A stretch of DNA of 64,000 bases. It comes from Plasmodium brasilianum. Its lineage: Eukaryota > Apicomplexa > Aconoidasida > Haemosporida > Plasmodiidae. The stretch spans positions 1,876,630 through 1,940,629 of the forward strand of contig NC_090122.1 in assembly GCF_023973825.1 (NCBI RefSeq), in the 5' to 3' direction. Below are positions 46,578 through 56,722 of the stretch, piece by piece (position 1 is the first letter of the stretch; every line of letters starts with the position of its first letter). Under the pieces are notes generated by a model. It worked only from the letters and a program-made list of their open reading frames with translations. It ran no database searches and had not been told where the DNA came from. A program made the translations under genes and the position numbers.

Positions 46578-48830
46578 TCAGTATTCAACCCATTTTTTTG
46601 GATGTTTTAAAATCTGCAATGTTTCATATTCCCTTGAATATTTTACAATTTTATATTTATAAAAAAAATCGCATTTTAATGGCAAGGAAGCAAACACATT
46701 GTCAATTTTTTCATGTTCATCTGACAAATAATCTGAATTTTGTTCATCGAAAATTTCATCTTTTAAATAAGTAGTGGATGAATAATCCTCTGCATTTTCT
46801 CTTTTTTTTTTCTTTCTATACGTTTTAAAATTAATAAGTTGTAATCCAAACTTTGTACCTCTATCATATATTAAATTGAATTCAGCATATCTACCCCTAC
46901 AGACCCTTTGCCAGTTAATCATATTGTCATCATATTTACAGTTTACTGTCTGTGATAAAATGTAAAAGTATGTTTTACGAAGAATTATAATACATTCTTG
47001 AATAAAAAAATAAATCATACGGTAACTCTTATCCATTATTGAATTACAGCTATAACATTTACAATCTTTATTTCCGTTTATCTGCTTTTTGTTAGTACTA
47101 CTACAAGTTGTACTATTGTTGTTATAACAATGATCTTTTATAAATCTCCCAGTTTTTGTAATTTTTCCTGTTTTTATATTATTATCTAATAAATTATCAA
47201 AAAATATTCCTCCTATTCCTCTATTTATATTTCTATGTTTAATTCGAAAATATAAATCACACCATATTTTAAAATATTTATAAAATAAATGATTATATTT
47301 ATCACATACTAATTTAAATGAATGATGGAAATTTATGAACAGTTCAGGAAAAATATAACAAGGGCTTAAGTCACAACCACCTCCAAACCAATGTTTTAAA
47401 CTTTTATAATTGCTATCAATTTTACTTTTGACATAATTATTTTTATTTGTATTTCCATTTGAGATATTATTTATATTCCCATTTTTGTTACTATCTCTAT
47501 GGGATGAGCTGTTAAAATTTTTTTTTTTTTTTTCCCCGTCTTGATAAATATTTGAAAGAATCGAAAATTTGAATGTATCGATGGCACATTAGGATTAACT
47601 GGGTGTGCAATTATAGAGATACCTGAAGCGTAGTATTTATATTTTTCATTTATATTTCTAATATTATTGGAATTCATTACTTTGGTAATTATTGAATTTA
47701 TATCATCCGAATGACATATTTTTGTCGTATTAATATATTCCTTATTGTACTGATTAACGCACATTTGTTTTGCTGCTTCTCTATCTATTGAACCATATAC
47801 ACAAGAATAATTAACGGCACACTTTTCAAATACATTTCCATTTTCCAATATTCTGGTAATGCCTCCACCTAAATTCTTCTCTTTTTTTGCATCTTTTCTA
47901 ATCCATACTTCTTCTCGGAATTTATTTGAATCCACTGACTCGATCAATCCACAAATATTGTTCTGTTCTGTTTTTAGCAAATTCTCCCACAAATTTCTGA
48001 AATACTCATTAGGACATACCTGCAGTGTGGTAAGGGGAAAGAGGGAGAAAGGAAAAAAAATAAAAAATAATATATGAGAGGTACGCCTGTGGAAGCATGC
48101 TACATGAACCAGCGACAAACGGTAAAACACATAATGTGAGGAAATGTAACACTATTTCTTTACATATCAGAAACTAGCATTAATGCGGGCAAGGATAGTA
48201 CGAAACGAGGGACACAATGGATAACAAGAGTCAGAAATGTGCATAGTCGCAGATATACATGCATGTGCATTCACATTATCTGTGCATTTAAATAAATATT
48301 GTGTACCGCAATTTGGGATGATCTTTACATATGTATACGTGTATATACATATGAACATATATGTGTATATACTTATGCACCCATTTATCGACATATGTAT
48401 GGACATATTTATGCTCATATTTATGCTCATATTTATGCTCATATTAATGCTCATATTTATGCTCATATTTATGCTCATATTTATGCTCATATTAATGCTC
48501 ATATTAATGCTCATATTTATGCTCATATTTATGCTCATATTTATGCTCATATTAATGCTCATATTAATGCTCATATTTATGCTCATATTAATGCTCATAT
48601 TTATGCTCATATTTATGCTCATATTTATGTTCATATCCATCTACATATGCATCAACATATCTATATACATATCTATACGCATATCCATCTACATATGGAA
48701 ACATATATATATCCACATATCCATCCACATATATTTTCCCCTATATCTACATGTACAATCATACGTTAGTGGTCCAACATAACACACATAAAATGCAAAA
48801 TGTTCGTTTTTCTCTTACCTCATCTTTCAT
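46578..48830 (-). CDS. CPO: Coproporphyrinogen III oxidase (oxygen-dependent, HemF type), with frameshift
   Basis: Converts coproporphyrinogen III to protoporphyrinogen IX in haem synthesis. Exon one (48819-48830) encodes MKDE. After a 799-base intron, exon two starts at 48019 with VCPNEYFRNLWENLLKTEQN. Family signatures in order: LGGGITRILENGNVFEKCAV, HPVNPNVPSIHSNFRFFQ, HWFGGGCDLSPCYIFPE, RGIGGIFFDNL, then RYAEFNLIYDRGTKFGLQL and a C-terminal HPKKWVEY. The upstream and downstream parts are in different frames, meeting at a run of 16 A (minus strand) at 47518-47533. No GT-AG intron fits there, so this is a sequencing indel or a real lesion. The downstream part also contains a Cys/Asn-rich insert (about 47040-47110). 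The catalytic core is otherwise intact. Confidence 0.92.
48405..48632. repeat. 12-bp minisatellite in intron 1 of CPO
   Basis: About 18-19 copies of gctcatatttat or gctcatattaat, differing at one base (t or a). Because 12 is a multiple of three, the minus strand reads as an open INMS repeat, but it lies between a good donor and acceptor and is intronic. Confidence 0.95.
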
Positions 48831-50652
48831 TTTATATTGAAAATATTCGTTTTTCAAACGTGCAAGAATTTTTAACTAATATGCTTTTTTACAGATTATT
48901 AATGTATACATGTATATAAACATGTAAACATGCATACATGTATATATACATGTAAATATGCATACATGTATATATATGTACTTAAATATATTCCTTCTTT
49001 TCGTCTCTAGAACAAAAGGTTTTTTCCTTAGATTAAAATAAACAAAAAAGCATTTCAGTAATTATGACGTTATAATATAATATTAAAAAAGTAGAAATAA
49101 AAAAATTGGAGTTACTAGTTTACAAAAAAAAATTAAAAAAAAAATATACATATGTATATGTATACATACATACAAACAAACATGTATGTATATATATATA
49201 TATTTATTTATTTAAACGAATAAACAAAAAAATTGTCAAACAAGTATATATAATTTCATAAAATCAAATTCCAAAATTCTTTAAAGAGAACTACCATAAG
49301 CTCAGATATTCATATGAATTGACTACAAAGGCGACACATGCATCGAATAAGAAAGAATTATTGAACTATACAAAAAAAAAAAAAAAAATGAAAATGAAAG
49401 AAATAATAATCATAATAATAGTAATAATATCAATAATAAAAATAATAACAGAACAAAAAAAAAAGTAAAAAGAAGAAATACATGGAAATATGTAAAAAAA
49501 GCATCATTTTTGTATCTTTACATAATAATATATACGTATATACAAGTTAGCAGTAGCATTTTTTATACAAATTGGCCTCAGTGCCATTTAAAATGTGAAC
49601 ATACAATAAGAAATTTTAAACTTTTTTAATAGGTTTATATGAGATACTTACATATATATATAATATATATGTATAGATAAATGTATACATACAATTGTAA
49701 TATGCATCAGTCAGGCATTTCCATTTGTATCAGGGGTGAGGGAAAAATATAGAAATTGTAATTTGTAAATTGTACGAAACACCAAATGAACTGGTTATTA
49801 AAATATATTCGAATAGGCAATTTTTACTTTCATGTAAGCATAATTATTAATCTTAGAATAATGAGCAATTGTATAATTGTGCAAAAATGTAATGTTACAA
49901 AAGAAAATAATTGCAAATGTTTTTAGCCAATTTTTTTTTGCTTCATTTTTTGTTTCTTCTATAGTGGAGACAGATATTGTTTTTTTTTTTTTTTTTACTA
50001 TTAAATGTTATGTTCAAATGAAAAAAACAACAAAAAAAAAAAAAAAATAAGGGATAACACAAGAATAAATTTAAAGAACAGGCTGTTTAATTATGTTTGT
50101 TGAAATGTTACACAATTATATTTTTTCTTAATAATAAAGATCATAAGATAATTAAATGTTAACTTCGTCCATTTTTAATTCTTTTTTTTTTCTTATTTGT
50201 TCATATTATTATGTTTTTCTAGCAAGCTACCCTTCAAAATAGAAGATTAAAAAAAGTTTTCATTTTGATTTATGTATTTTTGCTTATTTATTTTTATATT
50301 TTGCAGTTCTTTCACGTAAAACTAAGGAAATATTTCAAGAAAAAAGAAAAGAAAAACACAGTATTATCATAGCGGTTACTTAATGTATATATTTTAACTC
50401 CTTTTTTTTTTAATAAAAATATTACGTGGTATAAATAACAAAAGCATTTTTACCTTAAAAATATCTATCTTAAAAAAACTAGGTAAATGGGCGTAAATAT
50501 GCTTACATATATAAATATATTTAAATTTTGTCATATAAATGTATATAAATATATGGATCCAAAGGGGCACGTAAAAGTCATATAAATATAATATAATATT
50601 ATATATCTATCTATATATATATATATATGTATATATATAATTTTTACTTTGT
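48831..50652. other. Intergenic region between CPO and RPL28
   Basis: Promoter side of CPO on the left and 3' end of RPL28 on the right. AT-rich, with poly(A) runs (49372-49388, 50032-50047), TA runs and short Asn-codon-like ataataat repeats (49400-49450) in no long frame. No gene seen. Confidence 0.55.
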
Positions 50653-51419
50653 TCACTTGTTTGCTTTATTACTGCAGTTGTATAATTTAGACATACGCTT
50701 GTATTTTTTCAATAATCTCTTTTTACTTTTATTTTTTTCTAGTTTTCCATTATCTTCAATTAATTTTTCAGCTTTTTTAAAATTCCTTGCTTTGTATTCC
50801 TTGCTTGTAACAACACTTCAAAAAGTAAAAAAATATGGGAAAAGAAATATATATATATTAGGAATATAAAAATTAATATGTACATATAAATTAGGTTTTA
50901 CAGAATGTTTATATTTCTGAACTGTTCATTTTTCTGAAGAGTTCATACTTCTGAATAGTTCACGTTTCTTAACACATTCACATTAATAATTACATTTACA
51001 GCTATGAACAGTACATTATGCATTATGATATTTTTCTTTTGCATTCGTACTTTTTTTCTGTGGATTTAACACATAAAACTACTTTTCCTTTCTTAAATCT
51101 AAGATTCATACCATCGTTCTTTACTAGGCCTAAGAAAAAAAAAAAAAAAAAAAAAAGGAAAATAAAACATATATATATATATGTATATATAAATAAATGG
51201 AATGTTTGCCTATATTAAAACTGCGTGTACGTAAGTAATATACATAATTTTTATACCACTACTGGATGGTGTGTTTTTACAACTAATGTTATGAGGGTCA
51301 CACAGGAAATACCCTTTTTTTCCGCTTTTTATTTTTTTAAGAAAGCAATTGTTCCTTTTGGTCAGTTCCCATACAAGTGCTTTACTAAGATTTGACTTTT
51401 GTTCAGGTGGGCAGTTCAT
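50653..51419 (-). CDS. RPL28: 60S ribosomal protein L28 (eL28), three exons
   Basis: Exons 51257-51419, 51051-51129 and 50653-50815 join in phase to 134 aa, close to the family length of about 137. The N-terminal ALVWELTKRNNCFLKK matches the eL28 start ('xxVWxxxKxNxxFL'). Next come HNISCKNTPSSSGLVKNDGM, spanning the first junction, and LRFKKGKVVLCVKS. The last exon is basic: VVTSKEYKARNFKKAEKLIE, then KRLLKKYKRMSKLYNCSNKA. A core protein of the large cytosolic subunit. It is encoded on the same strand as RPL35ae about 2 kb away, so the two could share stage-specific expression. Confidence 0.92.
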
Positions 51420-51763
51420 TGTTAATTTCTAATAAATATAAGAACTGTATTTAAAATAACGTTAGTTAATTCGGCCAAAGAAAAAAAAAAAATTATGCAA
51501 ATATATAAATATATATATATTACTTTTCCTGCTTTAGAAGTTTTTAAATCGAAGTGGCGGAAAAATAAGAAAAATGAATTCTGGGAAGTACTAATAATGA
51601 AACATTACACAAAACAGTAAAAAAGTTTTTAAAATAAATTTATAAATATTTTTTAAATAAAAAAAATAAAAAAAAAAGGGAAAAAAACTGTACATAGTTT
51701 ATTTTATTTTTCAGATAACATATGAGTGAATGATAAATATATAACATATGTTTATACATACAT

Positions 51764-51796
<33 letters not shown>

Positions 51797-53371
51797 TCAC
51801 GTGTAAGCATTGTGAAAATGAGGAGTCGTTATTTCTTACATATTAGCTCTTTTTTTTCAGACTTCTTTGTTCTTTCTTGTTCCTCTTTTTTTAAAAGCTT
51901 TTAGTTATAAACATAAAATATAAATGAGCTTTATTATTTAACAGTAAAAATTAACAAAATTCAACTTTTTCGCATTTTATTTTTTAAAAAGTATAACTGT
52001 TATTCGACTTCGAATTATGGAAATGTATACATATGTTCATACAAGTATGTACATGTATGTATATTCTTATGAACGTATAATTTTAAGTATATAACTGTAA
52101 TCACTTATATCACTTAAAAGGAGTATACGAACAAAGAATATCAGATTGAACAGATTGTAATGTTGGAGTAATGGCACTCTAATTACATTTCGATTTAAAA
52201 ATGAAAAAATAAAAATTAAATAAAAATAAAAAAAAACATGAAAATATTTGGTATTATATATTTTAAGGAGGAATTTTAAATGAACATAAGAGTATAGAAA
52301 TATTTTTTCCACCTTAAAAGAGCTAGAAGGAGGGACAATAACTGTTTTTACCGTATATCATACATGTTACACGTATACCGATTTTATTTTACTATGTATT
52401 TGTTTATATACGGAAAAAATGCAAAATAGGGAAACAAATGTACGATATTCAACTATATTCACATGTGCACTAGACTTGGGTTATTATACGTTGTTCGTTG
52501 TTTATTGTCCCTTTTTAAACATTTTTATATATTTTTATGTATTTTTACATATTTTTGTGTATATCTATATATTTCTTTGTATTTATATATTTTTATGTAT
52601 TTTTACATATTTTTGTGTATATCTATATATTTCTTTGTATTTATATATTTTTATGTATTTTTACATATTTTTGTGTATATCTATATATTTCTTTGTATTT
52701 ATATATTTTTATGTATTTTTACATATTTTTGTGTATATCTATATATTTCTTTGTATTTATATATTTTTATGTATATTTACATATTTTTGTGTATATCTAT
52801 ATATTTCTTTGTATTTATATATTTTTATGTATTTTTACACATTTTTTTGTGTATCTATATATTTATTTGTATATATATATTTTCATTTGTATTCATTTAT
52901 TATTTTTTTTTATTGTTTTTTTTCTCCCATATCACGGAGCAGATCTTTTAACCTGTTAATAAAATATGCTTAATAATTTATATGTCATTATTTAGTCTAT
53001 TAACATGTTTAATTAAGACAAATATTGATAATATGTACACAGAACATTTATTATTCGAATGTGTAAAAACTGGTAGCTTATTTTAAGCCCATGAAAAGGC
53101 AATGGTATTTTAAAGTAGTTTTCTTAATTATTATTCTTAATATATTTATATGTTCATGCGCTAAGAATAATTTTACGTATGATAAAAAAAAAAAAAAGAA
53201 AAAATGCAAAAAAGAATGGAAAAAAAATAAGAAATGACGTAATGAAAAAATGAAAAAAGAAAAGAAATAGCGTCAGTTTAAATTAAATTACATGTAAAAT
53301 AATATACCACAATTCATGAAACTATTAATATATAAATTAAATATAATTATGTAAACATTTTATCTGTACAA
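51420..53371. other. Intergenic region between RPL28 and RPL35ae
   Basis: Upstream of RPL28 and downstream of RPL35ae. It contains a TA run at about 51770-51796 and a 58-bp tandem repeat (separate entry). Short hydrophobic open frames here come from the repeat. No gene is recognised. Confidence 0.55.
52513..52860. repeat. 58-bp tandem repeat
   Basis: About six copies of a 58-bp unit containing tatttttatgtatttttaca followed by tatttttgtgtatatctata and tatttctttgtatttata. Copies are almost identical; one has gtatatttac for gtatttttac and the last two are degenerate. Confidence 0.95.
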
Positions 53372-54439
53372 TTAAATATTTGATGGGTACATGAGTATTC
53401 TAACTCTATCTCCAAATGCCTTGGGAGGGATATGGGTTTTGAACCTTGCTCGTATTACCCCACTGTTTCCATGCGTTCTACAAACTTTTCCCCATATGCA
53501 CTACAAATATAATAAAAAAAAAAAAAGAAAAAAAAAGAGTAAAATTAGTATACATATATATATATTACTTTCGCATGTAGTTTGACTCGTGAGTTTATTT
53601 TGTTTGTTTTTTTTTAATTTTATTTTATTTAATATTTTTTTTCATTCTTACTTTAATTTTCACTCCATTGTGATGTTTGTTCGTCCTATACACATACGCG
53701 ATACGCTTTCCCACGTAGAATTGTGCATCCTTTTTTGTATGAACATTTCGTATGGATACTAAAGTGAAATTGGGGTGTTGGTTCCTTTGTGACCTAATAT
53801 GGTTAACAAAAAAAAAAAAAAAAAAAAATTGCGCATATAATGTATGTACGGTAGTGTATTGATAAATAATTTCACTTTCGCTTTCTTTTGATATGTTTTC
53901 TTTTTGTTCTTCCTCCTCTTTTTCCTTTTTATCGTCTTTTAATTCATAAAACTAGTTATATCATAATTTCTTTTATGAAACTTTATTTTTGAAATAATGG
54001 CTTCTACGTTTAATTAACTGTTGTTAATATGTCCTACACATTGCGCATGTTCAGATCTTTTGAGGAGCAATGCAAAAGCCTGTGCTTTCATAATAAAAAT
54101 GAGAGGACAGCTTTTTCCGATTAACTTAATATACACTTGTTTGAACGCTAGAATGCCATGTTTTTGAAAAGGGTTTTTTGTCATTTTCCCCCTATTTTTT
54201 TGTCCTTTTTTCTCTATTTTTTTGTCCTTTTTTCTCTATTTTTTTGTCAATTTTTTTTAATTTTCCTTCCTTTCGCATTACCTTTTATATCCTAAGATAA
54301 CTCCCTTTTCATATAATCGAACTGCCTGGAGTTTTTTTTTAGGAGTGTTCTTCTTCCTTATTGCTTTTTTCACTACTTTTTTAGCTACTTTTTTTTTCTT
54401 TTGAATTGCATTCTGTTTTTTATTCTTTCCTTTATCCAT
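53372..54439 (-). CDS. RPL35A: 60S ribosomal protein L35Ae (eL33), three exons
   Basis: Exons 54282-54439, 53652-53793 and 53372-53500 are phase-consistent and give 142 aa. A Lys-rich N-terminal extension precedes [20 protein letters not shown], which crosses the first junction and matches the family 'G-x-xxGYKRxxxNQ'. Then come [40 protein letters not shown], and [16 protein letters not shown] at the C-terminus, all hallmark blocks of eL33/L35Ae. The start is the only Met before the basic run. The lysine extension is longer than in human L35a, as usual for Plasmodium. Confidence 0.95.
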
Positions 54440-55690
54440 CTTGTCAATATCAGAGTAAAGTGTTATGTGTTATATTTGTAAGCGTACGTAAATTTAGTTT
54501 CTGTGCAAGATTAATTAAAAAGTTATATGCGTATAAGTATATATACATATAAATGTACGTACGTATGTATATAAATGTACGTACGTATGTATATAAATTT
54601 ACGTACGTATGTATATACATATGTATTTTTTTTTAGCGTTCCCAAGCTTTGCGAAAGCTCTTCGAATAATTTACCTTAACTGCTAATTTAGGATTAATCC
54701 AGTTGGAATTTTGAATAACTTTAAAAGAAACTAGAGGCGATATATATAATGACAGCACTTATAATAAATGGTACCATATATATACATATATTTTTATTGA
54801 ATAGTATTAATTTTATGCATGTACATATTTTTGTATACATACATATGTATATATATATATATATATTAAACTTTCGAACTTCATCAAATAACTTAAGGCC
54901 GATAAGTACAATATTCTCTTTAATTTAAGCAGTTTTACTAAACTAGTACGTTAATTTTTTTTTTTTTTCATTTTTTGGGTAGAACCGGCTTAACACTATT
55001 TTTTTTACATAAAAGAGAAACAGTAATCTCACAACGAAGAATAATTTTTTTTTTTTTACTGCTGTGGTACTTACGATGTGAAATTAAGCTATATCTTTTC
55101 TTCTCTACATATTATTATGTAAGAGAGCAATAAAAAGATAATTTTTTTTGCTTTTTACATATATTTTTCACATAAGGCACTGCATGGTATACTGTAATAA
55201 AAGGGCGTTCGATACATTACCCCGTGTACGTATGTATGCGTAGATGTTTGAATAGGAATATAAGTAAGTGTATATAAGCATATATATATATATATTTTTT
55301 TTTTTTTTGTATAGGTGCGTACACTTTAACCTCCTGCGCACATAAAGGCGCTTAAAACATTGTTTCTACTTGTTACGATATAAGTAATGTTTATTATTTC
55401 ATTATGTTATAATGCAATATGATATAATTTTATTTGTATATTTTGCAGTATAATTCTTTTTATATTTTTTTATATATAAAAAATATTTACATTTTATATT
55501 TACAAATTTTATATTTACATATTTTACATTTACATATTTTATATTTACATATTTTACATTTGCATATTTTACATTTGCATATTTTACATTTGCATATTTT
55601 ATATTTGCATATTTTACATTTGCATATTTTACATTTGCATATTTTATATTTACATTTTTTGTATATATTTATTTAAAAAAAAAAATGTAT
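54440..55690. other. Intergenic region upstream of RPL35ae
   Basis: Likely RPL35ae promoter and 5' UTR on the left. Contains three copies of a GTACGTACGTATGTATATAA-like word at 54555-54620, TA runs near 54850-54867, T runs (54956-54970, 55045-55058), and on the right a 15-bp repeat (55500-55660, about 11 copies of tgcatattttacatt). No gene recognised. Confidence 0.55.
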
Positions 55691-56390
55691 TTTTCCAAAT
55701 ACTGAAATTGTTGAGGGTTTAGCTGATGAGTTGACATTTCCACTGCATACGCTTCTACATTTTATAAATGAACTTGGATTGTAGGTTTGAGAAAAATATA
55801 TAAAACATATGGAGCTATGTTCCGTTGAAGATTTTTTCCAAAAAAAATATAAATTTAAGAAAGAGTAAAAAACGGAAAAAAGGAAAAACAAAAAGGAAAA
55901 AAAAAAAAGGAAAAAAAAAGGAAAAACAAAAAGGAAAAACAAAAAGGAAAAACAAAAAGGAAAAACAAAAAGGAAAAACAAAAAGGAAAAACAAAAAAGT
56001 ATTATAACTGTTTTGGAAAACGTAAAAATATTCAAGAAAAACTTATTTTATATAATCATTTCATTTAAAAAAAGTACATGTGTACTAAATTAAAAATAAA
56101 TTTAAATTTTCCATATTTTTTTATGAGTTCTTCGATACATTTTTGGTGTAAAAATTGTTTTCCTTTTAAAAGAATGTTTGTATGAGTTATTTTTAATATG
56201 CCATGATGAGATAAAAAAGGGGAAAAAATAAAAAATAAAAAAATACAAAAACACACCAAAAAATACATCAAAAAATGTGTTATATGGTATGCTATACAGT
56301 AAGTTATGCAGTATGTTATGCCATATGGTAAAAAAACAAAGAAATGGGGTGCACCAATTTAATAATACGCATGTACAGTTCCATCGTGTA
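55690..56390 (-). CDS. Possible small multi-exon gene, unresolved
   Basis: Several minus-strand pieces have coding-like composition. There is a possible start near 56377 (MELYMRIIKL), an internal stretch at about 56110-56205 (KGKQFLHQKCIEELIKKYGK), and a C-terminal stretch at 55684-55761 (AYAVEMSTHQLNPQQFQYLE) after a possible TAG acceptor. I could not join them in a single phase-consistent model. The plus strand of the last piece is also open and hydrophilic (EGLADELTFPLHTLLHFINE), so even the strand is uncertain. A GGAAAAACAAAAA 13-bp repeat at about 55880-56000 would lie in an intron. No family recognised. Confidence 0.22.
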
Positions 56391-56722
56391 ACCGTGTGTA
56401 AACATATGAACAATAGAAAGATCAGAGGTCGCATGTAATAAACTGATTCGTGTCAGCAAAATGCGAAACATTCACTGGATTACATGATGTGATAATAATA
56501 ATTACAGAGGGATGCATAAAAACGACGATGTAATAATAATGAATATAAAATGAAGGTTAAAGCACTTCCCAAATGATACACAAAATGGAGTTCTAAACTG
56601 TACACACAGATTTATAAATGTACATTTATATGTGTATATATGTGTATATATGTGTATATATGTGTATATATGTGTATATATGTGTATATATGTATATGTA
56701 TATACATCGGATGAATCCCATA

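Noticed and set aside
48167..48640. Minus-strand INMS repeat protein of 157 codons and its plus-strand mirror
   Set aside because: Twelve-bp array inside the CPO intron, flanked by a good donor and acceptor.
52419..52973. Plus-strand frames of 140-184 codons rich in Phe, Tyr and Ile
   Set aside because: Open only because the 58-bp unit lacks stops in three frames; composition is not protein-like.
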